From IMG/VR virus record IMGVR_UViG_3300024999_000049, positions 56,194 through 120,193 of that record: 64,000 nt of DNA; one strand, given 5' to 3'. The DNA comes from a virus. The translations under genes and the position numbers were made by a program. Shown one piece after another: positions 31,437 through 40,666 of the stretch. How positions within the stretch are numbered: the stretch's first letter is position 1; each line of letters starts with the position of its first letter. The notes beneath the pieces are model-generated. The model was not told the DNA's origin. It saw only the letters and a program-made list of their open reading frames with translations, and searched no databases.

Positions 31437-32639
31437 TTGAGTGAAATATCTCGTAAAGAAAATGAAGAAATTAAAAAATATAAACTTCGTTTATTTAGAA
31501 ACAAAGATACGTACAATCTCAAGACAAAAGAAATTGGTGACTTAATAAATAAAGAGACTGAAAATAATTTTAATGAAAGTACTTATAGAAAATGGTTTGC
31601 TGCATATGAAGAAGGATATACAGATGCACAAAAAGAAGGATTTTCCGATGATAAAGTTTTAAAAGAATTAACCTTGAAACAACAAGAACTACAGAAAGAA
31701 AAAATAAAAGTTCAGACTGAAAAACTTGGATTGAATCAAGCATTAAGAGAAGAAGCTAGATTTGAGTTAACAGTTGAAAGACTTATAGATGCAATAAAAA
31801 GTATTGAGAAACCACAAGTACCTACATATATACAAAAAACAAACAATCCTGATAAATCAGGCGCATTATTTTTTGGTGATTGTCATTATGATAAAGAACT
31901 TGAGATTAAGGGTTTACGTGGTGAAATACTTAATAAGTATAATACCGATATTTTTGAAAAAAGAATGTGGAATCTTTTAAATAAGACAAAACTTATTTGT
32001 GAAAAAGAAGGTTTTACAGAAATATATTCTTTCTTACTTGGAGATGAACTGGAAGGAATGCTTCGCATCTCACAGTTAATGACCTTAAAATATGGTATTA
32101 CTGAATCAGCTATAAGATTTGCTAGATTCATTTCGACATGGTATAACGAGTTGAGTAAATATGTTAGACTTAAAGTATTTTCTACTTATGGTAATCATAC
32201 AGATTTACGTGTTTTAACAGGTAAAAAAGGTGATTTTCCACACGAAAATATTAGTAAAATTATCAATGAATTGGTTAAAGAAATATTAAGAGATAATCCT
32301 AATATTGAAATTATTGATAATGAAACAGATAAAATTTATACTAATATTCAAGGATATAATATTTTAGGTATTCATGGTGAAGAAAAAAATATTCAGCAAT
32401 CCATTAAAGATTATTCCTATATGTATAACGAACAAATCGACTACATCGTTTCAGGACATAAACATCATGCAAATAGTGAATCTCTTGGTATAAGAAAAGG
32501 TTGCATTGGTGTTGGAAGTATTATAGGAATTGATGATTTTAGTATGGACTTAAAAAGAATGTCTGACCCTAGTGCCACTTTTGTTGTGTTTGAAGAAGGT
32601 TATGGTAAGACATTGGAATATAATATAATTTTAAACTAA
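31437..32639 (+). CDS. calcineurin-like metallophosphoesterase with N-terminal coiled region
   Basis: 400 residues, TTG start after GAGAGG. The first 120 are helical and charged (KQQELQKEKIKVQTEKLGLN), probably a coiled coil. The catalytic core has FFGDCHYD, GDELEG, YGNHTDLR, GIHGEE and SGHKHHA, the five blocks of the calcineurin-like superfamily that also contains SbcD/Mre11 nucleases. Phages often place such a gene upstream of terminase. Role: phosphodiesterase or nuclease, substrate unknown. Confidence 0.8.
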   Translation: MSEISRKENEEIKKYKLRLFRNKDTYNLKTKEIGDLINKETENNFNESTYRKWFAAYEEGYTDAQKEGFSDDKVLKELTLKQQELQKEKIKVQTEKLGLNQALREEARFELTVERLIDAIKSIEKPQVPTYIQKTNNPDKSGALFFGDCHYDKELEIKGLRGEILNKYNTDIFEKRMWNLLNKTKLICEKEGFTEIYSFLLGDELEGMLRISQLMTLKYGITESAIRFARFISTWYNELSKYVRLKVFSTYGNHTDLRVLTGKKGDFPHENISKIINELVKEILRDNPNIEIIDNETDKIYTNIQGYNILGIHGEEKNIQQSIKDYSYMYNEQIDYIVSGHKHHANSESLGIRKGCIGVGSIIGIDDFSMDLKRMSDPSATFVVFEEGYGKTLEYNIILN

Positions 32640-32672
32640 ATAAAAATAATAAAATCATAAAGGATTAAATGA

Positions 32673-33284
32673 GTGACTATTATGGCTGAAATAAAAGAAA
32701 CTATAAATTACTATATGGCTGATAAATTTCAGATGGAAGATTTGGCACAACGTAAACTTTATATTAATGGCGAAATTGATGAGACTATCATAGATGATTA
32801 TATTTATTTTATCTTAAAATGGAACAAAGAAGATAAAGAAAAATCAGTTTCAGAAAGACAGCCTATTTTATTGTATTGTTCAAGTTGTGGTGGTAGTGTA
32901 GATGATGGTTTTGCTCTTATAGATGTAATTTTACAAAGTAAAACTCCTGTATATACAATAAATTTATCATATTGGTACAGTATGGGTTTTATGATAGGGA
33001 TTGCAGGACATAAACGCTTTGCCACTGAAAATGCTAAGTTTCTCATGCATGATGGACAAAATTTTGTATGGAATTCTTCTTCTAAGGTTAAAGATCAAAT
33101 GAAATTTCAAGAACAAGTTGAACAAAGAATTAAAGATTATATTCTTTCAAGAAGCAAATTATCTTCAAAAGAATATGATGATAAACTTAGAGTAGAATGG
33201 TATCTTTTTGGAGATCAGGCAAAAGAAAAAGGATTCTGTGACTATGTTGTTGGAAAAGATTGTGATTTAGACGAAATTATTTAA
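32673..33284 (+). CDS. ClpP-type serine protease, probable head maturation protease
   Basis: 203 residues. YCSSCGGSVDDGFALIDVIL is the ClpP oxyanion and handle region. S103 in WYSMGFMIG is the nucleophile and H126 in FLMHDG the base; I could not place the third residue with certainty. Phage ClpP-like enzymes cleave the capsid scaffold. It lies upstream of the terminase, portal and capsid genes, as usual. Start: GTG at 32673, with an AAAGGA site at 7-8 bases; ATG at 32682 is the alternative. Confidence 0.75.
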   Translation: MTIMAEIKETINYYMADKFQMEDLAQRKLYINGEIDETIIDDYIYFILKWNKEDKEKSVSERQPILLYCSSCGGSVDDGFALIDVILQSKTPVYTINLSYWYSMGFMIGIAGHKRFATENAKFLMHDGQNFVWNSSSKVKDQMKFQEQVEQRIKDYILSRSKLSSKEYDDKLRVEWYLFGDQAKEKGFCDYVVGKDCDLDEII

Positions 33285-33330
33285 ATTAAATTAAACAAAT
33301 AAATATAATATTCGAAAGGAAATTAATAAT

Positions 33331-33669
33331 ATGAGATTATTTGAAACTAAAGCAGCATACAGTTCTATAGACGAAAAGTGGATAGAATTATATTTTATTA
33401 ATGGCGAAGAATTTAGTTCAGAAGAATATTTTAGTGAGATGGAATTGGAATCTGAAGAAGTTGAAGAAGAGGAAGATGAAGATTTGTATGATGATTCAGA
33501 TGAAGACGATGATTTTGAGGAATGTGACTGTGTAAGATGTAGAGCAGAAGATATCATGGATGGATATGTTGAAAGATTACAGGGATTGTTTTGCCCTCAT
33601 TGCATTAAAGAGGTTTTGGTTGATTTTCTTGAAGAATTAATTGATGGTGAGGATGAAGATGACGAGTAA
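33331..33669 (+). CDS. very acidic protein with zinc-binding Cys
   Basis: 112 residues. The middle is an Asp/Glu tract of about 40 residues, then CDCVRC and FCPHCIKE (C-x2-C pairs), so one metal site is likely. AAAGGA site. It lies between protease and terminase genes; function unknown. Confidence 0.6.
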   Translation: MRLFETKAAYSSIDEKWIELYFINGEEFSSEEYFSEMELESEEVEEEEDEDLYDDSDEDDDFEECDCVRCRAEDIMDGYVERLQGLFCPHCIKEVLVDFLEELIDGEDEDDE

Positions 33670-33828
33670 GTTTTATAACACAATGAAATAAAGGTTTTAT
33701 CGTGATTTTTTGAATTTAAACTTTAGTGTTTGTGTACATTGAGAGCCTTTCTTCTTCTCTATTTATTTAGGGATTTTAAGAAAGGTTTTATTATGCATAT
33801 AAATAAAAATTAATATTGTGAGGTTTGT

Positions 33829-34143
33829 ATGGGATATGTCTATTTTATATATAGTTGTAATGATAATAAATGTAAAATTGGATTTTCTAAAAATCATCCA
33901 TCAAAACGTTTAAAACAACTTAATACAGGAAACTCCTCTTCTCTATTGCTTTTAGGATATATAGAAGGAAATATGAAAATAGAAAAAAATATTAGAAATC
34001 AATTTCATTATTTATGGGAGAATTTAGAATGGCTAAATATTGATGAATCATTGATTCAGTACATAAATTCAAACAATCAATTGGACGTTTATGTTGATTG
34101 GTTGGATGGTAAATTGCAGGTTTACAAAAAAATGAAAAAGTAA
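33829..34143 (+). CDS. GIY-YIG-like (T5orf172/MUG113-type) nuclease domain protein
   Basis: 104 residues. GYVYFIYSC and CKIGFSKNHPSKRLKQLN are the two GIY-YIG-type strands and helix, followed by LLLLGYIEGNMKIEKNIRNQ with a Glu for metal binding. This matches the T5orf172/MUG113 subgroup. It may be a small homing or host-targeting nuclease. The 159 bases before it hold a CCTTTCTT/AAGAAAGG inverted repeat and no gene. Site GTGAGG. Confidence 0.6.
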   Translation: MGYVYFIYSCNDNKCKIGFSKNHPSKRLKQLNTGNSSSLLLLGYIEGNMKIEKNIRNQFHYLWENLEWLNIDESLIQYINSNNQLDVYVDWLDGKLQVYKKMKK

Positions 34144-34182
34144 GTAAGTTAAAATAAAGAAAATATAATAGAGGTGAATTTA

Positions 34183-35154
34183 ATGCCAAGACCAAAATCT
34201 GTAGGACAGAAAATAGAAGTACCAAAAAATTATTGTAGAATGTGTCAAAAGATGCTTAGTCTTGACAATTTCTATGAAGCAACGAACCCCCTACTTGATA
34301 AAAATGGTAAGATGTCTATATGTAAAGAACATTGCAATTCAATATATGATATGTATTTTTCTATACATAATAATTTAGAGATAGCTTTACAATTAACATG
34401 TGAAGATTTGGATGTAAGGTTTAGCAAAGAAGCCTTAGCACAAGTTAAATCACATATAGAAAGTTTGATTTCTAAAGGTAAAAAAGCAGAAGCTATATTT
34501 GGCTATTATAAAAGCAAGTTGAGTTCAACTAACAAGAATAATACAAAAATGGATTCTTTTAGATATAAAGATAGTGATTGTTTAAATGAAATAGATATAA
34601 ATAGTATAAATATAAATAATATGAATAGTGAAGAAATAGATGAAGATTTAATACTATTTTGGGGAAAATCGTTTAATTTGGATGATATGATATTTTTAGA
34701 GAGAGAATTATCAAATTGGAAACAAACTCATAAATGTGACAATCATGCAGAGTTAACTTTATTAAGAGAAATATGTATTACTATATTAGAAATAAGAAAT
34801 CAAAGAGCAGAGGGTAAACCAACGAAAGATTTAAAAAAAGAACTTCAGGAAATAATGAAAACTGCTAGTGTAGATCCAGCTAAAGCTAATGCAGCAAGTG
34901 CGGGAAAATCACATGAATGTTGGGGCTTATTTATTAAAGATATAGAACAATTTAGACCTGCTGAATGGCATGAACAACAAGAAAAATATGTTGATATGGA
35001 TGGCTTTAAACCATATATTAAAAATTATATTGTACGTCCAATTGAAAATTTCCTTACTGGAGTTAGAAATTTCTTTGTTGATGACAATATAGATGCAGAT
35101 TTGGATAGCGTTGATGTTGGCAATGTAAATGAAGGTGATTCTGATGGGTCTTAG
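34183..35154 (+). CDS. terminase small-subunit-like protein
   Basis: 323 residues from the ATG after GAGGTG (a GTG three codons earlier is less likely). N-terminal zinc finger CRMCQKMLSLDNFYEA ... CKEHC, then a helical middle (ERELSNWKQTHKCDNHAELT, LREICITILEIRNQRAEGKP). A four-helix region of this type and its place just before the large subunit fit a small terminase or terminase-associated factor. It overlaps the large subunit gene by 11 bases. Confidence 0.6.
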   Translation: MPRPKSVGQKIEVPKNYCRMCQKMLSLDNFYEATNPLLDKNGKMSICKEHCNSIYDMYFSIHNNLEIALQLTCEDLDVRFSKEALAQVKSHIESLISKGKKAEAIFGYYKSKLSSTNKNNTKMDSFRYKDSDCLNEIDINSININNMNSEEIDEDLILFWGKSFNLDDMIFLERELSNWKQTHKCDNHAELTLLREICITILEIRNQRAEGKPTKDLKKELQEIMKTASVDPAKANAASAGKSHECWGLFIKDIEQFRPAEWHEQQEKYVDMDGFKPYIKNYIVRPIENFLTGVRNFFVDDNIDADLDSVDVGNVNEGDSDGS

Positions 35155-36979
35155 TTATGGAAAATATCAAAATGATTTTTCGAAATATAGTGGTAATAGT
35201 GATCAAAGCAAAGCTCCAAAATCAATGATAAAAGGTAAAGAAAGAACCGAGCAATGGCAAGAGAATACAATTGACTGGAATACTTATTTCAGAAGAAATA
35301 TTCATAGATTTATTCAACTATATTTTAAAGTACAATTATATTGGTATCAAGTAATATGGATATATTTTATGAGTATATGTGAAAATTTTGTAACAATTGC
35401 AAGTAGAGCAGCAGCAAAGTCATGGTTGATTGCTTTATTGGCGTATGCTCGTGGCACACTTTATCCAAATTCGGAGATAGTAATTGTAGCAACGTCCATG
35501 AAACAAGCTGCAATAATATTTGGTAAAATGGCAAGATTAAAAGATGATTACTCTAATATTGCAAGAGAAGTTAAAACTTTTTCAGATACTCAAAATAATT
35601 GTAATTGTACATTGCATAATGGTACCACTATTAAAGTGGTAGCTTGTCAAGAATCGGGAAGGGGCGAGAGATCGACTTTTACAATAGGCGAAGAATTTAG
35701 GATTATGGATAAACAAAAATTTGATAGTATTGTTAAACCTTTTGCTTATGCTAGGCAAACTCCTTATTTAATGAAGCCTGAATATGCAAACAATAAAATT
35801 TTAGTTGAAGAACCTAGACAAGTATTGATATCTTCTGCTTATCATAAAGGTTTATGGTGGTATAAGGAAACTTTAGATACAATTAAAATGATGTTAGCAG
35901 GTAAAGATTCAGGATTTATCGCGTTTGACTATTTAATAGCAATAAAACATAATATTAAAACTAAAAAATTAATAGCAAGAGATAAAGCAACGATGGATGA
36001 GATTACTTTTTTAGAAGAATATGAAAATATTCCTTGGGGTGAAAATAGCAATTCTTATTTTAAATTGGAAATGTTTAGTAAAAATAAAAAGTTAAAAAAA
36101 GCATTTTATCCTTTTAGAAAAGATAACTTTGATAAGAAACAAAATCCTCATGAAATAAAACATATAGATGGCGAAATTAGAATTGTGTCTGTCGATATTG
36201 CAACTCGTAAAGGTAAAAAAAATGATAATACAGTTATATCATGTATTCGAGGATTGCCAACAGCAAGAGGATATGAACGTGAATATGTTTATATGGAATC
36301 GCATCAAGGAGAACATACTGCTATTCAAGCTCTCAGAGTAAAACAAATTTATCATGATTTTAAAGCAGATTATATTGTATTGGATTTACAAAATGCTGGA
36401 ATTACAGTTTTTGAAAGGCTTGCAGTAGTAACGAAAGATGAGGAACGTGGTCTTGAATATGATGCTTTTACTGTTTATGAACATAAATCATTAGATAAAA
36501 AATTAATAGATGAATTAAAAGAAAAAACATTAGCTTTAAATGCAAAACCAATAATTTATCCTATTATGGCAGGGGCAAAAGATAATAATGATATCGCTGT
36601 AGATTTTAGAGATAGATTAAAAAGGGGTATGTGTAGTTTTCTTATTGATGATAATGATGGAGAAGACTATTTAATTTCAAAAAATAAAGAATTTGTTAGT
36701 ACTGATGATATAAATATAAAAGTATGGTATTTACATCCTTATAAACAATTTTCGGAAATGATTATTGAAACAATTAATCTTGAATTTTCAATGCTTAGTG
36801 GAAATGTAAAATTAGAAACTGTTGGAACAGCACGAAAAGACAGGTACACAAGTTGCTCTTACGGTGGATTTTTTATTTCTTTATTGGAAAACGATTTATT
36901 AAAAGAGAAACCAGAAGACGATTTAGAAAATTTATTCATAGCACCAACATCAAGGCCATGGGAAAAGTTCGAATATTAA
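35144..36979 (+). CDS. terL: terminase large subunit
   Basis: 611 residues from the ATG after AAGGTG. ATPase: Walker A-like SRAAAKSW (about 86-94) and Walker B FTIGEEF (about 182). Nuclease: VDIATRKGKKNDNT with catalytic Asp 351, later VLDLQNAGI and a C-terminal DRYTSC. Length is in the normal range. It translocates DNA into the prohead and cuts concatemers. Small subunit upstream and portal downstream confirm the module. No intein or intron was seen. Confidence 0.9.
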   Translation: MGLSYGKYQNDFSKYSGNSDQSKAPKSMIKGKERTEQWQENTIDWNTYFRRNIHRFIQLYFKVQLYWYQVIWIYFMSICENFVTIASRAAAKSWLIALLAYARGTLYPNSEIVIVATSMKQAAIIFGKMARLKDDYSNIAREVKTFSDTQNNCNCTLHNGTTIKVVACQESGRGERSTFTIGEEFRIMDKQKFDSIVKPFAYARQTPYLMKPEYANNKILVEEPRQVLISSAYHKGLWWYKETLDTIKMMLAGKDSGFIAFDYLIAIKHNIKTKKLIARDKATMDEITFLEEYENIPWGENSNSYFKLEMFSKNKKLKKAFYPFRKDNFDKKQNPHEIKHIDGEIRIVSVDIATRKGKKNDNTVISCIRGLPTARGYEREYVYMESHQGEHTAIQALRVKQIYHDFKADYIVLDLQNAGITVFERLAVVTKDEERGLEYDAFTVYEHKSLDKKLIDELKEKTLALNAKPIIYPIMAGAKDNNDIAVDFRDRLKRGMCSFLIDDNDGEDYLISKNKEFVSTDDINIKVWYLHPYKQFSEMIIETINLEFSMLSGNVKLETVGTARKDRYTSCSYGGFFISLLENDLLKEKPEDDLENLFIAPTSRPWEKFEY

Positions 36980-37042
36980 GTTAATATAGTAATGTGTAAA
37001 TTAAATATAATAATATTTAAAAGAAAGGCGGTGAAATATCCA

Positions 37043-38656
37043 TTGGCAAGAGGAAGACCAAAAAAAATAACAGAGAATGAAAGTATAAATGTTAATACAA
37101 ATATTAATACAAATGAAACTGTAAAAATGTCTAGTGTCAATGAAAATTTAAATACGGATATGTCACCAGAGAAGTTTATAGAAACATATTCTAATACATT
37201 GTATTCTTTGATGAGACAAATAAATAATAATCCTTCATATTTTCCACATTATGGAAACTCATTAATGAAGGATATAAATATATCTCCGTATAAACCTACT
37301 GCTTCTGAGATTGAGAAATGGTTGCTACAACCTCATAGATTTGAACAGCAATTAGCTCAGTTATCACAGCATCTTGAAGGTGTAATTATGCAGTATACCC
37401 GTACTGTATATTATTTTGCGACATTATTAACTTTTAATTATTATATATATCCTATTAATACTCCAACAAAAAAAGATGAAGTAACTGCTTTTAAGAACTC
37501 TTATAAAAAAGCATTAGACTGGTTAAGAAAATTTAGACCGAAAGAACAGTTTCAAAATGCAATGTTAGGAATTATTCGTGAAGGCGGAAAATTTTATTAT
37601 ATTAGGGAATCTGAATACATAGATTTACAAGAGTTACCGCCTCAAAACTGCATCATTACAGGGCGTACTTCAATCGGTTACAGTTATTCATTTGATATGT
37701 CCTTTTTCCTTCGTGCTCCACATTCTTTAAATGATTATGCCTCTGAATTTACTGAATGGTTTGAAGATTTTTATGATGATATAAAAATATCTCAAAATTA
37801 CTATAAACAGATACCTATTGAATCTAGCGTAGTATTTCTTTTTGATGACACAAAAGCTGCTAGGTTGAATCCTTTAAGGGGATTGTTTAAAGATGTTCTT
37901 GATGTTCAGATTTATAAAGAACTTTTAAAGGCGAAATCACAACTTGATACATGGAAATTAGTATATCTTAAAGCACCAGTAGACAAAGACGGCAAGCCAA
38001 CTTTAAGTATGCCGCTTATTAGCAGCTGGCTGGCGGCAGCACAATCCGCGCTCCCCTACGGTGTTGTAGCATTTGGCAGTCCGCTTGAAGGTCAAGTACT
38101 TAATATTGCAGATAATCAATCATCAGTTTCTAATATTGCATCATTAGCCACCTCTCAGTTTTGGGAACACGCAGGAGTTAACTCAAATATAATGGGTAAT
38201 AGTGATGCAAAAACAGCATCTGCAATTAAAGCTAGTATTGAAGCAGATGTAAATTTTGTATCACATTTGTATCCTATGTTTGAAAGATTTGTTAACTTTC
38301 AATTAGCACAAAAAACTGGAAATAAATTTAGATGGGGAGTAAAATTTTTTGGAGACAAGTTTCATAATGATAGTATCCAAAAAGAATTAAAAGATGCTAT
38401 TCAATATGATGATACTAATTATATTAAGTGGCAAGCCTCTCTTGGATACGAACCTTTTGAGACTAGCGGACTTAATGATATGATGGATGTTTTAGGTATA
38501 AGAAAGAAAATTAAGCCAATGATGAGTAGTCATACATTAAGTGGAAACGAAAGTAAGAATGGACGTCCAACTGCTGAAGAGTCTGGGAATAGTCTTGGAG
38601 ATGCAGGAGAGATAACGGCTGATGCGGGCAGTAATGTTGATAAAATTGTAGATTAA
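37043..38656 (+). CDS. portal protein
   Basis: 537 residues from a TTG after AGGCGGTG; a longer upstream frame lacks a site. After a polar N-terminal stretch (residues 1-35) the body shows typical portal parts: helical stem and wing (HLEGVIMQYTRTVYYFATLL, WLRKFRPKEQFQNAMLGIIR, GGKFYYIRESE) and a C-terminal crown with KTASAIKASIEADVNFVSHL. It forms the 12-subunit ring at the head vertex. Order terL-portal is standard. Confidence comes from order and plan rather than one diagnostic motif. Confidence 0.75.
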   Translation: MARGRPKKITENESINVNTNINTNETVKMSSVNENLNTDMSPEKFIETYSNTLYSLMRQINNNPSYFPHYGNSLMKDINISPYKPTASEIEKWLLQPHRFEQQLAQLSQHLEGVIMQYTRTVYYFATLLTFNYYIYPINTPTKKDEVTAFKNSYKKALDWLRKFRPKEQFQNAMLGIIREGGKFYYIRESEYIDLQELPPQNCIITGRTSIGYSYSFDMSFFLRAPHSLNDYASEFTEWFEDFYDDIKISQNYYKQIPIESSVVFLFDDTKAARLNPLRGLFKDVLDVQIYKELLKAKSQLDTWKLVYLKAPVDKDGKPTLSMPLISSWLAAAQSALPYGVVAFGSPLEGQVLNIADNQSSVSNIASLATSQFWEHAGVNSNIMGNSDAKTASAIKASIEADVNFVSHLYPMFERFVNFQLAQKTGNKFRWGVKFFGDKFHNDSIQKELKDAIQYDDTNYIKWQASLGYEPFETSGLNDMMDVLGIRKKIKPMMSSHTLSGNESKNGRPTAEESGNSLGDAGEITADAGSNVDKIVD

Positions 38657-38685
38657 ATTTAACTAACTAAATAAATATAATATTA

Positions 38686-38714
38686 TTGACAAAACTATAA
38701 AATAATAGTATAAT
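38686..38714 (+). promoter_or_regulatory. sigma-A-type promoter ahead of a homing endonuclease
   Basis: TTGACA at 38686-38691, 17-bp spacer, TATAAT at 38709-38714, just before the structured leader. A free-standing endonuclease with its own promoter is typical of mobile homing genes. Confidence 0.7.
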
Positions 38715-38720
38715 AATATT

Positions 38721-38798
38721 GGGGATAGATAAGGATTAATTACCCTTATTGAAAAAGGCAACATCCTGATTGCTCTTCCCTATTTTAAATTTCAGGAT
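38721..38798 (+). ncRNA. homing-endonuclease leader RNA, copy 1
   Basis: Two hairpins: ATAAGG/CCTTAT (38729-38734 with 38744-38749) and GCAA/TTGC (38758-38761 with 38770-38773). The second loop CATCCTGA contains ATCCTGA, complementary over 7 bases to TCAGGAT at 38792-38798. The outer stem is weak (GGG/CCC). Same plan as the leaders at 44222, 50739 and 56778. Confidence 0.6.
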
Positions 38799-38823
38799 AA
38801 TAATTCTACAGGAGGAATTTATA

Positions 38824-40275
38824 ATGGGACTTATAACCAAAGAAGTGGAAATTGTTGTAAATAGTAAAACAATAAAACACTATAGAGAATTAGGATATGA
38901 AATTATTAAAGATGAATGGCATAGTGCAAGTAATAAAATTAAAATAAAAGTTGAACATTTAACAGATGGTAGCCATTCCAAGGTTGATATTAAATGTGAT
39001 GGTTGTGGCAAAGAATTAACAGATATGCCTTGGAAAGATTATAAAAGGTATGTACGTGATGATGGAAAATATTATTGTGTTCAATGTTCACATGTACTAA
39101 GTAATAATCATAATAAATTTACAGAAGAAGATGTTAGAAAAATAGTTAATGAAAAATTAGGTATTGATTGGAAAATTCATGAGATTAAAGTAATTAAAAG
39201 ACATACAAATGTAGAATTAGAGGATACAGAAGGATATTGGTATGATAATGTTAATATTTCATCTGTTAAATTTAGAGATAAACCACGTAGGTTTCATAAA
39301 TCTAACACATATACTGAATATAATATTAATAGATATTGTGAAATAAATGTTTTACCTATTAGGTTACATAAAGATAAAAGAAGTACTATAGATAATAAGC
39401 ATAATAAAGCAGAGTGGTACTGTTTAGATTGTGGAAAAATTTTTGAACGAACGTTTGATGCAGTTAGAAATGGTCAAACTTCATGTCCTTGTTGTAGTGA
39501 TAATATTTCATATCCAGAAAAATTTGGATTATCATTTTTTAATCAATTAAATATTAATTATATTTATAATTCTAAATTAAAATGGTCTGAAAATTATAGA
39601 TATGATTTTATTATTGATAATTTAAAATTAATTGTAGAAACACATGGTGGACAACATTATGAAGAGTCTTTTTCTAGAATTAATGGGGCAAAGACATTAG
39701 AGGAAGAGCAAGAAAATGATAGATTAAAGAAAGAGCTAGCCGTGAGAAATGGTTATAAATACATAGAAATTGATTGTAGAAAATCAGATATGACATGGAT
39801 TAAAAATAATATATTGGATAGTGAGTTAATAAAATTGTTTGATTTGTCTAATATCGATTGGCTACAAATACATGAAAAATCTTGTAAAAATTTAGTTAAA
39901 ATCGTTTGTGATATGTGGAATAATGGTATTAGAAATACACTTGATATCAGTAAAATTATTAAATTGAGTAGAAGTTCAATTACTACATATTTAAAACAAG
40001 GAACAGAGTTGGGATGGTGTGATTATAATCCAATAGATGCAAAAAAAGATGGATATAAAAAAAATAGTATTGAACAATCTAAAATTGTTATTCAATTATC
40101 CTTAGAAGGATAATATATTGCAGAATTCAGTAGTATAAAAGAAGCAGCTAAAAAATTAAACATGAATCCTTCAGCAATTTCTGCCGTTTGTGTCGGTAGA
40201 TATACTCAAACAAATAGTTTCAAGTGGTTACACAAATCAGACTATGAAGAATTGATTAAATCTAATAATCAATAA
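38824..40275 (+). pseudogene. PD-(D/E)XK-type homing endonuclease, broken by an in-frame stop
   Basis: From the ATG after GGAGG the frame runs 429 codons to TAA at 40111-40113. Domains: an N-terminal module with CDGCGKEL/CVQC zinc residues, a second zinc ribbon (WYCLDCGKIF ... CPCC), and a PD-(D/E)XK nuclease core (YDFIIDNLKLIVETHGGQHY). Past the stop the same frame continues YIAEFSSIKEAAKKLNMNPS... to 40275, completing a NUMOD1 DNA-binding motif that begins just before the stop. So a GAA-to-TAA change most likely cut the C-terminal DNA-binding domain. The nuclease is probably weakened or dead. Confidence 0.75.
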
Positions 40276-40303
40276 ACTAAATAAGAATAATAAAAGCAAA
40301 CGA

Positions 40304-40329
40304 AGAGACTATTGTGATAGTCTCTTTTT
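40304..40329 (+). terminator. intrinsic terminator after the homing endonuclease
   Basis: AGAGACTAT (40304-40312), loop TGTG, ATAGTCTCT (40317-40325), then TTTTG. A perfect 9-bp stem followed by T residues. Confidence 0.8.
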
Positions 40330-40405
40330 GATTTGTAACAAAATAACAAACCAATAAAATAAAAATAACCTTATAGAACAAAAACTATGAAATGAGTGAT
40401 TATAT

Positions 40406-40636
40406 GTGTTAGTAAAAAATGCAGAAAATATATTTACCCAAGCCGATATTTATTACTGCTATTCACCTCCTTTAAAGAAACACCTGTGCAATAATAAAAA
40501 GTTGGGATATATTGGTAAAGGTGTAAATGGGGATAGTGGTAAGACCTACTGGCTATTTATCAGAAATGAAGAGTTGGAAGGTTACTTAAAAGAATGGTCT
40601 GATAATTCAAAAAATGGGATTAAGGCAGTAGAGTAA
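40406..40636 (+). CDS. hypothetical protein, 76 aa, GTG start
   Basis: (M)LVKNAENIFTQADIYYCYSP..., aromatic N-terminus and a YWLFIRNEELEGYLKEW segment. It sits between the portal and scaffold-like genes. A GAGTGA site supports the start. Function unknown. Confidence 0.5.
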   Translation: MLVKNAENIFTQADIYYCYSPPLKKHLCNNKKLGYIGKGVNGDSGKTYWLFIRNEELEGYLKEWSDNSKNGIKAVE

Positions 40637-40666
40637 TATATCATGATTTAAAGGAGGTGAGTAATA

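Noticed and set aside
40111-40113. Stop-codon reassignment (TAA read as an amino acid) as an explanation of the split homing gene
   Set aside because: Other genes end in TAA normally and no other gene shows in-frame TAA, so a local nonsense change is simpler.
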